64,000 nucleotides of DNA from the NCBI RefSeq assembly GCF_014839805.1, contig NC_051120.1, forward strand, positions 2,294,001 through 2,358,000, given 5' to 3'. The DNA is from Manduca sexta. Taxonomy: Eukaryota; Arthropoda; Insecta; Lepidoptera; Sphingidae. This document shows, piece after piece, positions 21,418 through 33,955 of the stretch. The notes beneath the pieces are model-generated. The model was not told where the DNA came from and did not search any database. It saw only the letters and a program-made list of their open reading frames with translations. The first letter of the stretch is position 1. Each line of letters starts with the position of its first letter. The translations under genes and the position numbers were made by a program.

Positions 21418-22683
21418 ATAAAGTTATTTTACGGATACTATCGGTTTTAAAAGTCAGGAGAAAATGATAATATAACAAATGTACGTGGGATATGGACTCT
21501 ACAATTATGATCCCGATCGTCGTTTCTGCTCATGAGTCGATACCAAAGAGTCTCGACCAACATCTTCGCTCTCAATTGGCCGTTGGGTCGAAGGCCAGAT
21601 GCAGAAGGCAGTATTGCTGGACACGTCACACTTTGTGAAGAGATTCCTCACTTTGAATCCCTAACCACCGGTGGCTTGGTTCTTGAGCTTAGCCATCGAA
21701 GGTTGAGTCACTTTTTATATTTTTATATACATTGCTTTTTTTTAAGATATATATAAAAATCTAGAAAAAAGTAATTTTAAATATAAACAGGAATTTATTA
21801 CATTCAAGCATTTTTCTCACAATATCCCAGGCATTCAGCCAGTATCTATTTATCGACAAACAACGCATACTCGGAACTCGCATTGAGTAAGGAATACAGT
21901 GTCATTTTGATATTGCGTCACTAAATTTATCCATATACGTAACTTCTTGAAAATAACACTTTACAATAACAAACTCGAACCGTAGAAGTAAAATAAAAAA
22001 AAAGGTTCAAACAAAATAAATATTATTAAAAAGTCATTTTAATTTGACACGTCTTAATTCTACTACTACTGCTCTACGATAATTGATCGCAGCGGCAACA
22101 TTAAACTTTCAATCAGAAATATAATCACGCGCATGATACATTCGCACTAAACAACAAAATGACAAAAAAGTCAGAAAAGTAAAACCGAATTTTTTGGTGG
22201 AAATATTTGTTATACTTGGATGATTTTTGGCACAATGTTAGCGAAGGTAAAGACGATGTGGTTTCATTTATCAACGCAATATGTGTATAGTAGATATTCG
22301 CAGTATTAAATATGAAGTTATTCTATGCTCTACTACTTATATGATTATAAAAACAGCTTGTACTCAAGGCGTGTATTGAGTTAATTGACGTCAAATGCAA
22401 TGCTCGGTTCGTAATTCCTACCTTTGTAATACGTTAATAACAACCGATTATGAAATAATGAAGTAATGCTACAAGTTTGATACAAACAAAATTAATTGCT
22501 CATATAATATTTTTATAACTCTCTATTGTATACTTATTATTATTACTATTATCTTATTTACATAATTATCTTTTTATATACTTTTCCATAAGACTTGATG
22601 TACAATAAAGGGTTTAAATAAATAAATAAATGTAGCGTTGACTATAGTAAATACTACTATTGTCGTAACGTAGCAAACTCCAT
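21418..22683. other. Intergenic, possible relic of a coding element
   Basis: 21530-21700 is less AT-rich and contains overlapping 74- and 60-codon ORFs on opposite strands. It may be a transposon relic, but nothing could be named. The rest is AT-rich with no feature. Confidence 0.25.
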
Positions 22684-22870
22684 ACTGATTTATCTCATCT
22701 CATCTCATCAGCCTACAACTGTCCACTGCTGAACATAGGCCTCCCCTAGAGCGCGCCATTGCTCGGTCCTACGCTCTCCTCATCTAGCATCCACCGGCGA
22801 TCCTGCGAATGTCGTCGGACCAGCGGGTCGGAGTTCGTCCTACGCTTACCGAGACGCGGTCTCCACTCCA
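22684..22870 (-). repeat. LINE 3' end (RTE-like) fragment
   Basis: On the minus strand this reads through GGGGAGGCCTATGTTCAGCA, GTGGACAGTTGTAGGC and then a (TGAGA)n tail. This is a form common at 3' ends of LINEs in Lepidoptera, with a simple-sequence tail instead of poly(A). The upstream GC-rich part (GACCCGCTGGTCCGACGACA) is probably the end of its ORF. The assignment is from memory of the family. Confidence 0.55.
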
Positions 22871-23014
22871 CTGATTTATCATCATGTGTCGAATGTAGTA
22901 CAATGTCACGAAATTCAAAATTCTTATTGGAATTAGGCTGATTTTGTTAGTTTACTAAACAAGCAATTTCCAAATACGCCAATGGCGATTTATTTGTGAC
23001 TATATGATGTTGTA

Positions 23015-23290
23015 AGTGGCGATAGCCTAGTTTGGGTGGGCTGCCGAGGAGAGACGTGTCTATGTTCGCAGGTTCAAAACCCAAGGGCACCACTGACGTT
23101 TTTAAAAGTTATGTATATTCTTAGTGAGTTATCGTTTGCTTTAACGGTGAAAGAAAACATGAGTCAACCTGTATACCTGAGTAGTTCTTTATAAGATTTT
23201 TTTAGACCGTATATAGTCTGCAAATCTGCACTAGGATCTTGTGGTGGACTAGGGCCTAAAATTTTCTCATTGGCAGAGGAGGCAAGTAGT
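23015..23290 (+). repeat. S3 SINE, diverged
   Basis: GGCGATAGCCTAGTTTGGGT, GGTTCAAAACCCAAGGGCAC and TTTGCTTTAACGGTGAAAGA identify the family; the 3' end is eroded. Confidence 0.65.
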
Positions 23291-23659
23291 TTCAAACCTA
23301 TATTAAAATCTAAAACATTAACATCCAAAAGAATGCCGACAACAGTTCAAACCTTTAAATTAATCCAAACCTAAATAATGTGAATTAACATTTGTTCAAT
23401 GGCTGAAATTGCAATTAAATTAATTCGAATTACCACCGCCCCTTTCATGTCGCGATATTTCGTGTAAAAACAAATTCGTGTACGCGCATTGTCAGCTTGC
23501 GCGCCGATATTCGATCTAGATTAACTACAGGTGTCGTAATTATTTTTTTGGCTGCTTTTGGCATGTTGAATGGGTTTGATAAAGACAAAATTATAAGTCG
23601 CACGTTTGAGATATTTTGCTGGGCGGAAATGGACTGATCGCTGCAATACGCCGATCATA

Positions 23660-23790
23660 GCTAAAGCAGAAACCGACTTAAAAAAGAGGAGGTTATCTTT
23701 TCGACGTGTATTTTTTTTATATTTGTTATCCCAGAACTCTGTCATTTATGAACCGGTCTTTAAAATACTTTTTTTTAATTGTGATAGGTG
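23660..23790 (+). repeat. Dispersed GGAGG repeat
   Basis: AACCGACTTAAAAAAGAGGA, GGTTATCTTTTCGACGTGTA and the following CCCAGAACTCTG match a repeat widespread in insect genomes and also seen at 6345. Its class is not known to me. Two 60-75 codon ORFs on opposite strands here are shadows. Confidence 0.45.
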
Positions 23791-24546
23791 AAGGCAACAA
23801 CCGATAAGTGTCAGCATTCTAGAAAAGTATTTCGATTCATTGATATATGTGTACTACGTACTAGCTCTGGCGTTCCGTACACGCATTGTGTTTGACTCAA
23901 CTGTACTACAATCCGTACACCTAACTTTACTATGATTTCAACATTGACAACGTGTGGTTATGTACGGAGTGGCGCTCATAATATAAGAACTCGAGTCTAA
24001 GTGTAAACCTGGATGTGAATAATAAATATAAGTTAAATAATTAAAAGTATTTGTTGTTCAAGTAAATAAATAGGTAATAACAGTGACGTTTTGGTTTTCA
24101 TTTTAGTTCAGATTTTGAACAAATAGTTTATATAGACGTTCGTATCTATAGAATATATGTCAATGATTTCGATTACTCTTTTGCTGTATTGTAGTCCAGA
24201 TTACTGTATAGGACAAGCAGGATTTTATTATGTTATTCTTACCAAACTGTTTTACCCGGACTTAGCAATGTTAGCTACAGATGTATCTTCTTAGTGGCCT
24301 TAATTTTATCTTTTTATTTAGTTCTAAGTAATGTACTTAAATGATTTGTCTTTTCAGTTGTTTTTGAGTGATTGCTTTAATGATTCATTATAATATTACA
24401 ACTGTGAGATATGGAACGCTGTTTATAATATCAATGTATAGCGGGTAGAATAATCACCGCATTGCAAATTATCAAATGTATATCATTGATATAGCATTAC
24501 TACAAAACCATCATAAATAAAAGCATACTTGAAATATGTTAAACAC
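23791..24546. other. Intergenic, nothing recognised
   Basis: No supported feature. Confidence 0.3.
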
Positions 24547-24855
24547 TACTGGTGGTAGGTCTCTCATATGTGAGAATTCTCCTGAGTAGATACCATCGCA
24601 ATGTCTATTTTAGCCGCCAAACAGCAGTGTGCAGTTACTGTTGTGTTCCGGTTTGAAATGAAGGACATTGTAGCCAGTGATTGAACATAATAAGACTTAA
24701 CACTTCACGTCTTAGTATGGCGAGCGCAGTGGAATACCAAACAATACATTGTAATTCAAGGTGTTGGTGTTTCTACTATTTATGGGCGGTTGTATTCCTT
24801 ACCATCAGGCGAACGGCAAACTTGTCTCGTCATTTAAAATAATAAAAAAAAAATC
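24547..24855 (+). repeat. S4 copy (CR1-like LINE 3' end)
   Basis: Starts CTACTGGTGGTAGGTCTCTC and ends AATAATAAAAAAAAAATC; near full-length. Confidence 0.7.
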
Positions 24856-25251
24856 AAATGTTATGAACTCTAACAAATCTCATAAAACTGTATGCATTAA
24901 ATATGAAACGAAGACAAACTAAAGAAATAATACTTTTCTCTCGAATAGACCATTTAATATAGCTTATATTAAAAACTTAACACCAACATGGAATCTAAAT
25001 TATATTCAGTCGAATCTCGTAGTATGAGAGCTATGCTGCATAATTTTCTCCAATGCGTGACGTTTTGACTAAGTTGATTAATAACTCTCCCAATATACAT
25101 TTTTCTTCTTTAAAACTAGGCAATACTTACACCTTCGCTATCTAGGTATCCGAGGGCACTACCACTTATATTTGGACCACTTTTATAAAGAATATTTTAC
25201 ACTTCCTTATTCATAGACTGCAAAATTATACGTCCAACTAGTTAGCCATAT
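24856..25251. other. Intergenic, nothing recognised
   Basis: AT-rich, no supported feature. Confidence 0.3.
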
Positions 25252-25482
25252 TTATTTCACACACACACACAATATCACGCATTTATCGAAAGGGTATGCA
25301 GAGATGAACCCAGGGCACCCCCTTTTCGCCAAGTACGTTCCGTCCCATGATCCACAAATTCTAGACTCCTGGCTGATACTGAGCAGAAAAACCCAAATAT
25401 CACTTTGCCCGACCAGACATCGAACTCTGGACCTAAGAGCGCTGCCGTACCGCGTATGCAGTACAACTACGTCACTGAGGTA
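25252..25482 (-). repeat. S1 SINE with internal deletion
   Basis: An S1 on the minus strand with a (CA)n tail. Bases that should lie between CCATGA and CACAAATTC are missing, and the B box is mutated (GAGTTCGATGTC). Confidence 0.65.
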
Positions 25483-26431
25483 GTCATAGTTACTTCAAAT
25501 ATTCTTCAATCTGTTAATTACGTATGAAACTAATTTACCAACCATAATAACCATACAGAACCCTTTCCAATCCAGCGCGAACCCAAAAACTGATCCACTA
25601 ATTACAAATGATCTTTTGTACGCACCGCGGCGCACATCAAACGAGCCGCTTTGAACGATTTGTCTCGCCCATTTACTTATATTAAACCACCATAACACGG
25701 ACCAGTGTAACTTGACCTTTGGAGATTTTAACAAACATATTTGAGAGCAAAATAAATGCTAAAATTATCGCAAAACGTATGTATTTGTGTGAAATAATAT
25801 AAATTTTTAAGAAATAAATTTGATTATAATATATTACTTGAGTAAAGTTAGAAACGGAATGAGCCACTGACCAAAGTCCGCAAGTTGAAATCCGAATCAT
25901 CTTTGGTTTTTCTGAGATATACGTGTATTTTTTGTCTAAAATCTTTCGGTTTACGCACAATGGCCCGACTACTTTACGGGCTAAGTGCGGAAAAAGGAGC
26001 CTATAACCATCTTCCGCTTTAACGGTGAAGCAAATAATTGGAAATTTGTGACCTATATAATTATTATAGGTACGCCCCACATAAGGACATAAACTAGTGA
26101 TATATTCAGTACAGATTCCTAGTAAATAACAACGTTACGATTTGACTATGACTCTATGACGTAAAAAATTGGAAGCTTATTGAGCGCCTTATAAAGTAAT
26201 GCTAACCGATTTAAAATTTTCGTTTTAAATAAACCAGTTACTTCACCCACGGTCTTTCAAAAAATTGTTATATCTTGGAATTGCAAGATTAAAATCAACG
26301 TTACATTAAAATAATTCCTTGCTTTGTGGGCCTCTTCGCCTTGTAAAAGCAGACAGCTTATATAATCAGGATTACTTCAAATGTACAAAAGGATTAAAAT
26401 TAAATATTTATACATAAATAGAATAAATAAT
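25483..26431. other. Intergenic, nothing recognised
   Basis: Two minus ORFs (79 and 132 codons, 25495-26080) are AT-driven with no domain, so they are not called. Confidence 0.3.
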
Positions 26432-26620
26432 GATCTTTATGTTTACGTGAATTTTAGACATTGCAATAAAACTTTTATTCCGAATTTATCATGGATATTT
26501 ATTATTTTACAAATTCTCCCGACGTTTTGTGACCATGAAGGTTGCTGCAAAGTCTATGAAACGATTGAGAGAAATTATAATATAACAAACCGCGATAAAA
26601 TCCGAAAATAGTTTTATCTC
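26432..26620 (+). repeat. S5 copy
   Basis: TTATGTTTACGTGAATTTTA, CTCCCGACGTTTTGTGACCA and CCGCGATAAAATCCGAAAAT match S5. A 76-codon ORF across it is not a gene. Confidence 0.55.
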
Positions 26621-28284
26621 CAAAGAAATATTTTTGACACTTTACCTAGATCTCGGACATACATAATATTGGTATCAGGCCGAGGGCCAATCGTAAAATC
26701 CAAGCCAAATATTTTCTGCAACATACATACTCAAATTATATGGAAGAAAACAGGTTTGAGGAAAAACATAAATACATATTATATAGAAGTAAAGTGTCTT
26801 ACAAATTAAAATAACACCTTGGCAGTATTAGTTTCAAAGAAGGAAAATTACGAACTGTTCTTACTTTTGCCAAAAATCTTGCAGTCATTTCGGGATCAGA
26901 TATTTTGACTTACAACTCCTAATCACCTCCATAAAGTTGAGAAAATGCAGTTCCTGGATATACCTTAATCATCTAATTTATTTTACAGAAGGTATTTTCA
27001 GTTTACTTACTTATCTAGTGTTGTTTACCGCTTCAATTGCTTTAAAGTCTATTGCGTATAAATATTCTACTGCGCGCCTATCCAGCAAAATTTGCATATA
27101 CTATGATAATCCAGGACTTATGTATGAACCAAATTTCATACAAATCTTTATACATGTATACGTTACTAAAAATACACTCACTAATTAGAATTTATAAATG
27201 AATACACTCATAACTAGCTTTTGACACAGTCGGTAAAACTTTGCTATAAACATAAGTCAATATTCATCTGTATCACAAACACAGGGGTCAATTAACATTG
27301 GTCGGTGTCAAACGTCGCGCATGTCAAATAGTCAAAGATACACCGACAAATTATCTCATTACTGGGCATATAGCGGTCTTAGTACTCGGATGTGGGTCCA
27401 GATCGGGAAATTAGGGAAGTGGGTTGATCCTGGTTAAATATGGTCACATTTTTTATGTCACTTGCTAGTTGTAAGTATTTGTAGCATGAAGTATTTTTCA
27501 ATATAACTACACCCTACAGGGCCTGTAGGAAATAAATCGTATGTGGACACACCTAACTATGAAAAATCTGTACTTATTTAGATGTTTTCCGGTAACTTTT
27601 TTTAGAGATCCGATTAATCGATTTTCTGCATTATTCCTGAGTGCTAAAAGGCTACTTTTTTCCCAGGCAAAACTTTTTATGCTAGAGGAACCACAGATAA
27701 TATTATGAAATCAAGGTTTGGACGTTATTGAGAATTAAATGTAGCAAACCCTATACTGATTTTTTATTAATAAGAAGCTACATTACTTCTACCGAAAACC
27801 TTTTTCATGTGGACGGAGCCGCAGGCAAAAGCTAGTATTTGAATAAAGAGCAAGAATTTTGACTCACCGACGGCATTGCGTGTACCAAAATATATCAAAA
27901 CACGTTTCGCGTCAGACGCATTACTTAATTAAGGCATCCGAAGCGGTTAATGTTCTCAGAAATTATGTTATTTGGTCAGACATTGATGTTCAAGAGTAAA
28001 GGTGATCCTGCACTCTCAAAACATGTTCATTTATCTAGAAATTGTTTTAAATATGTACAAATATTTAAGTCAATATAATGAAGTACCCTTTTAAAACAGC
28101 TTTAATCCGTTTGCATTATTTTTATCTTACTACCGCCTTCAATAAACCTATCAACAGTTGTCACAGGGCGGACAGTGTGCCCCGTACCACGAAGGTAAAA
28201 TAGTTTCATTCGTGTTATCCTAAGAAATCATTATGCAAACCTATCTATGTCAGACTATTTGCAAACAACCAATCAGAAACTAGG
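26621..28284. other. Intergenic with one Helitron-like 3' end
   Basis: AT-rich. At about 27690-27833 there is a plus-oriented Helitron-like tail ending GCCGCAGGCAAAAGCTAG followed by T. No gene was seen. Confidence 0.35.
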
Positions 28285-28530
28285 CTAACTTTCCTAAAAT
28301 GATGTGTGTATTCTTTGTAAATTATCGTTTGCTTTAACGGTGAAGGAAAACATCGTGAGGATACGTACATGACAAAGACCTACCTGAGAAGTTCTTTAAA
28401 ATTTTGAGGGTGTGAAGTCTACTAAACCGCTTTAGACCAGCGTAGTTGACTAAGGCCTAATCCCTCAATAGTATAGGAGGCCCGTGCCCAGCAGTGGGAC
28501 AGTATATACAGGACTGATATTGCTATATTA
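28285..28530 (+). repeat. S3 SINE, 5'-truncated
   Basis: Starts within the body (TTTCCTAAAATGATGTGTGT), carries CTTTAACGGTGAAGGAAAAC and ends AGGACTGATATTGC; the tRNA-like head is lost. Confidence 0.7.
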
Positions 28531-29280
28531 TTACTGCACCCATTGCTGAAATTTATATATTTTTTTAAATTCTATAGCTTGGATTAGATCGTACTATCGT
28601 GTGGTTTCTATTCCGGACTCGCCACATGACATTTATAGAAATACATTTGTCTAAGATTACAATGACATTTGAACAGACAAACTCATTAGCCGCTACGAAT
28701 ACATAGATAAACGATATCCGATATAATGATAACGGATGCCAATTTACTTTTTTTAATAATTAATTAATTACAATTTATAACTATGGATAATAAATTGTTT
28801 ATGGAAGTGACTGAGCTGTTAACGGGGGATGGTATAAAAATAAAACTTAGAAGGGTAGGTAGAAAGGTAGCTTATCCTGACTGACTGGTAGAGAATCTCT
28901 AATGTATTAAGTCCGGCTAGAGTGTTCTGTCTAGCTATGTCAAATAAAATTTCGCTGCTTCAATATTACAAGGTCTTATGTTAATTTTACCTGTTGCAAA
29001 TATGAGATTAAAAGTATTCATGTTAGTAAAAATTTGAAAATATTAATGGTTCCACCTTTGTTTTTCGGGATTATTGGAGGTTTTAACTGAATAAGGCTTA
29101 AAATGATATATCTATCTAATGGTCCACGGGGTGGCATTATTTATTTATTTATTAATATAGGACAGCCAGTAGTTGTTACAATATTAGGTATATAAGAAAG
29201 ATTTAAAAAAAAATATTAGTGTCAGTTATATTGAGATACGATTACCGTGCTGAGGATTTTCTGTTTCGTATTAGTTCAGG
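28531..29280. other. Intergenic, nothing recognised
   Basis: No supported feature. Confidence 0.3.
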
Positions 29281-29290
29281 GACTAGAATT

Positions 29291-29621
29291 ATAATAATAA
29301 TATCAGCACTGTATTATATACTGTCCCACTGCTGGGCACGAGTTTAGGCCATGGATTAGGCTTTTAGTCTACTATGCTGGCCTAGAGGGGATTGGCGAAC
29401 TACATATAGCCTTAATTCTTACAACGAAAATTCTCGGGTATTCAGGTTTCCTCACGATATTTTCTTTCACTGTTAAACCAAGCGATCATTTACCAAGAAT
29501 ACTTACATCATTTTAGTAAAATCAGAAGTATACTTAAGGTCTTGGATTTTGAACGTACGGACATTCGTCTCGGCAGTGCGTTCCACTCCCATCTAGGCCA
29601 TCGCTGCTTCTAGAGTTTAAA
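29291..29621 (-). mobile_element. S3 SINE with ~10-bp TSD
   Basis: Minus-oriented S3 of moderate divergence, flanked by GACTAGAATT at 29281-29290 and 29622-29631. Confidence 0.65.
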
Positions 29622-29830
29622 GACTAGAATTGTAATTGAAAAAGGCTCACCTTTTTGCCCCTTCGTAGAAGTTGATATCTAAGATAGCTGGCGAAATGTG
29701 TTTTAGGCAGTGGGTCCAGCACCGAAAACAGAAAAAATTCTGATATGTATTCCGAAGCATTTAAACAGGGCTGACTATAACGACTACACAGTCTTATTTC
29801 TTTACGAAGGACAATAGAATACCTACTTAC

Positions 29831-29910
29831 AATACAATCAATAATATCCACCTCATAAAATTGTCCAAATATTCCATCATTATCATAAATTGTAATTTCG
29901 TACATTGTGG
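29831..29910 (-). CDS. Possible internal exon, beta/gamma-crystallin-like
   Basis: On the minus strand, an acceptor (ATTTTTTATGCAG) and a strong donor (GTAAGTAG) bound an 80-nt open segment: two bases plus 26 codons. It includes MYEITIYDNDGIFGQFYEV. The spacing Y-x6-G with an ITIY start resembles the Greek-key signature of beta/gamma-crystallin motifs. A single short exon with no partner is weak evidence. No second compatible exon could be placed in the flanking kilobases, so this may be a relic or chance. Confidence 0.22.
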
Positions 29911-31181
29911 CTGCATAAAAAATACCATAAGGTCGCAAACACATTTACAAAAAAAATACGCAGCAAGAATCGTATGTGACCGACATAAATCGCAATAGTG
30001 GCATCTAAAAAACTCAATAAAGTCGTAAACACACGTACCTATCCATCCGTAATGGCTTCTTAACTCACATAAAAACATAAAAATCCGCCACGGTACGCGG
30101 CCATTTCACGATAATGTCTAATAATGATTTATAATTAGCAAATATGCAAAACAACCGGCTATAATTATAAACGTTCTTCGTATCGAGCGTGTAGCGTTGT
30201 GTTTTTCAATGCGCAAAGAGAAAATCTTATATTGCTTCGATGGTTTGACGTTGGTTGGGGTTCTGCGCGAGGTTTTTTTAAGTTTAATGTCTTTGTAAAC
30301 AATATTAGTGTTTCTGCCAAGGTTTGGATAGGCGGTAAAACAATTTGTAGTCGAGGTGTAATTTTTACATCGTAATATAATTTTAAAACATTATGTAATG
30401 GAACAATTTAAAAATCGAACGCGCCAATTTTTTTTTCTTTCAATTCAAACAACATTTTCCATAGACTATATTAAAACATTATGTTTATTTTCAAATTTCG
30501 AAATTCGAATAGAGCATAATTTATAAAAATTACCAAACTTCGAATTTTAAAAACATTTTTTTCTCTACCGAACCAGATAAATAAAGCGGTTCACACACTA
30601 TACGTTTTCTAATCAAGCCACCGTTTAAGGAACGAACATGCATAACAAACTAGTCATGTTGCATTGTGCGCGCATGCCATTTCGTAATTTGCCATATATC
30701 ATAGAAATGTGTATCGGCGGTGGACACTAACATTCTCACGTAAAAAGGTTAATTATTTAGATTAATTACGTTTTAATTGGTGCGCTGGGCGTCTTGTGAC
30801 AAAGTTTACGACACCTGCGCGATGTTCTGAATATTAAATTGTTTAGTACATGTGCACTGAATAAACAAAATTATATTTTTTTAATGAGTTAGATATGAAA
30901 AATAATATACTTAAAACAATTGGCAAATAATACGCTATATGTATATTCCGTGTTATGTATTGATACGAAGTTAACAAATGACTGTTCCTAACTACTGTTA
31001 ATCGTAATAAAGAATTTGTTGTAAGAAGAAAATATAAATACAAATTTGTAAATGGCAGTGAATTAATCTATAAATTAATAATATTATGGTATCTACTGAG
31101 CCCCTGGTGCACGGTTGTTGGACTGTTGCTTTGTCTATCACTGCCAGTAACCAACATTGTGCATGTAAGCATTACAGAACA
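29911..31181. other. Intergenic, nothing recognised
   Basis: AT-rich; minus ORFs of 66-83 codons show no domain. Confidence 0.3.
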
Positions 31182-31733
31182 CTAGCTTTTGCTTGCGGCT
31201 TCGCCCGCGTGAAGGAGTTTTCCGGGATATTTTTTTTCCGACTTACTTTTATCGGTATATTATGACCAAATTACACAAAACAATATAATAATATCAGCCC
31301 TGTATTATATACTGTCCCACTGTTGGGCACGGGTCTCCTCTACTACTGAGAGGGAATAGGCCTTAGTCCACCACGCTGGCCTAGTGCAGGTTGGTAGACT
31401 TCACACACCCTCGAAAATTCCTAAAAGAGAATTTCTCAGGTGTGCAGGTTTCCTCACGATGTCTTTCTTCACCGTTAAAACAAGCGATAATTCACAAAAA
31501 ATACACACATATTTTTTTAGAAAAGTCAGAGGTGTGTGTCCTTGGGATTTGAACCAGGCAGTCCGTTCCACAACTAACTAGGCTATCGCCGCTTTTTTAA
31601 ATAAACAAAATCATTTAAATTGTAGCCTATGTGTTATTCACATGTATAAACAATATTACTGTAAAGTGTCATCCAATTCCGTTGAGTAGTTTTTTTCGTG
31701 AAAGAGGAACAAACATACATACATACATCCATC
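31182..31733 (-). mobile_element. Helitron-like element, 5'-truncated, with nested S3 SINE
   Basis: On the minus strand it ends CGCAAGCAAAAGCTAG followed by T, with the GC-rich hairpin GCGGGCGAAGCCGC before it. Body segments (GTAGTTTTTTTCGTGAAAGA, TTACTGTAAAGTGTCATCC) match the element at 51799-52510. An S3 SINE on the minus strand interrupts it at about 31284-31602. Confidence 0.6.
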
Positions 31734-32564
31734 CAGTCATTACTGGATATCGATAACATAAAGTAATTTTAGTCTCTAATACTGGATATCTGTTTCGAGG
31801 CAGTGGTGACTTGTGACGTTATAACCAAACTGCTCCTATCTTAGTAATTCTTAGTATTAATACAAAAGTTTGCTAAGATGTCTGGATATATATTTAAAGT
31901 GAACGTAAAAACCGCTGATGGCTGAATAAATACAAATAATTCTGTATCCTTAAATTTAGTTACTGTATTTGTCCTTTGAAGAGGTGCGAACTAAGTGTCT
32001 TTAAACACAAGCCTTGCCTACATCAGGCGCAATTCTATTTAATACATGTATATACTTTAATAGTACCATTTTATGATAGATATAAAATATTGGACATCAA
32101 ATGTGGTAAATAAATAGATTATTATTAAGTAATAATTAAATATTCTCATGTACGTTGACTTATCATAAGTGCAACTATGTTCACCTACGTGATGAATAAA
32201 CCATTTTATTATTTATTTTATTATTATTTATCCTGAGTAAAATTGTAATACGCGGCGGGAAGTCGGTACACTAGTTTCGCCTCTGCTTACGCCTTGGTCA
32301 TAAATGCGTGTGTTTAAAATAGTACATTGACACTTTTCCGCTTTTCTACTAACCATCACATACGTCATACTATAAATGATACTGTCATAGATAATAATGT
32401 TTATTTTAAATACTAAAAACAACTCAGGTGTTCAATCAGCTGTCTTAGAAATGTTTTATGATAAATTATTCACATTTGCAACGCTGTATGTACGACTTGT
32501 ATAAATTGTTAGTTGAGTAAAAAATGTTTGAACGCTTGTCTATGCTCAGTACAAGTTCATCTAT
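31734..32564. other. Intergenic, nothing recognised
   Basis: No supported feature; one 64-codon minus ORF is not convincing. Confidence 0.3.
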
Positions 32565-32740
32565 AGGCCATTTTTTTATTGCTTAGAATGACGAGACGAG
32601 CTTGCCGTTCGCGTGGTAAGCGTTACGAACGATACAAAAACACCATCCAACACCTTGAATTACAAAGTATTGTTTGGTACTGCTCGCTATCCTAAGATTG
32701 AGATGTTAAGTCTTATTATGTCCAGTTAGCTACAATGTAA
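32565..32740 (-). repeat. S4 copy, truncated
   Basis: TTTTTTATTGCTTAGAATGA to TATTATGTCCAGTTAGCTAC; about half of the family length. Confidence 0.6.
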
Positions 32741-33282
32741 GTAATGACTATTAGTAAATAAACTCAACTAAGTAGGATCTCAAGTAGACATTTATGTATT
32801 GAACGATTTAATAAACCAAGCTTAAGTTGCTATTTAAGAGCTTATTCTCAGCTAAGTCGGTGTACATTAACTCAAAATCAGTCACATGCAGTAACTTATA
32901 GTCTACTGAACTAGTTGATGCAATGAACAGAAACCGATAGAGACAAAGAATCCGCTCTAAATGCGATACATCCAGTGTTGACCACGATCCTCAGTCATGA
33001 GGGACGGGCTGCAGAGAGGGATAGTCTACTGAAGTAATTTTGAAAATTGTTTCACGAATAGGAAGCTACATTACTTATCCGAGAAAGAAGCAGAGTCGCA
33101 GGCAATAGTTGATAATATTTATCAAACGAATTCTACGCGAACGAAGCAGTGACAAACAGGATAAAAAGCGCTTGTACACATGAGCGTCGGAAGGGGGGTG
33201 AAAGTAGGTGCATCCCCTGCCCAAAAAATAATCACGAAAAATACAAGTCACTGAAAAAATCTGCAATAATAGGACCTATCGA
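32741..33282. other. Intergenic with a Helitron-tail scrap
   Basis: 33040-33110 resembles a decayed Helitron-like tail (GAAGCTACATTACTTATCCG, AGTCGCAGGCAATAG). Otherwise nothing. Confidence 0.3.
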
Positions 33283-33692
33283 CCAGAGTTTCTTTTTTGA
33301 TCAAGCAGTATCAAAAACATGCGCGTTTTGAATTAGAAAAAAAAACTATATTATGCAGTATAGTGTAGATATAATAATATCAGCCCTGTATACTGCCCTA
33401 CGGCTGGGCACGGGCCTCCTCTACTACTGAGAGGGATTAGGCCTTCGTCCACCACGCATAGTATAGTCGAGATGCACCTCCCTAAAACCAGAGTTTCTTT
33501 TTTGATCAAGCAGTATCAAAAACATGCGCGTTTTGAATTAGAAAAAAAAACTATATTATGCAGTATAGTGTAGATATAATAATATCAGCCCTGTATACTG
33601 CCCTACGGCTGGGCACGGGCCTCCTCTACTACTGAGAGGGATTAGGCCTTCGTCCACCACGCATAGTATAGTCGAGATGCACCTCCCTAAAA
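33283..33692. repeat. Perfect 205-bp tandem duplication
   Basis: 33283-33487 is repeated without a difference I can find at 33488-33692. Each unit contains a ~100-bp piece of a minus-oriented S3 SINE (CAGCCCTGTATACTGCCC, GAGGGATTAGGCCTTCGTCC). This is either a very recent duplication or an assembly artefact. Confidence 0.9.
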
Positions 33693-33837
33693 CTAATTTT
33701 GGCGGCGCCCATGATTGTACAGCTTAAAAATATATTCTCAAGCCCAATGTCATTGTGTAACGTATTTATTGACATACGTTATGTCAAAATCAATCAAATC
33801 AGATATAGAAAACAGTGGCCGCCAAATACATAAACTA

Positions 33838-33955
33838 TTATATGTAGTTATAGATCGGAAATCAGGGCCAAACTGCTCCAAAAGTTATAACCAATTAGTA
33901 ATAACTTTTGGAGCACAAATTTGGAATTGATTTCTGGTCTCTAACTAACTATATC
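33838..33955. repeat. Foldback element / long hairpin
   Basis: The inner arms TGCTCCAAAAGTTAT (33874-33888) and ATAACTTTTGGAGCA (33901-33915) are perfect around a 12-bp loop. Pairing continues outward imperfectly (GGAAATCA with TGATTTCT, TAGTTA with TAACTA), giving arms of roughly 50 bp. It could be a small MITE or encode a structured RNA. Confidence 0.7.

Noticed and set aside
25682..26080. 132-codon minus-strand ORF
   Set aside because: Hydrophobic low-information translation typical of AT-rich DNA; no start context, domain or neighbours.
29670..29700. A second crystallin-like exon (INFYEGA) near the 29831 exon
   Set aside because: Its phase is incompatible with the upstream exon and it would be only about 30 nt long.
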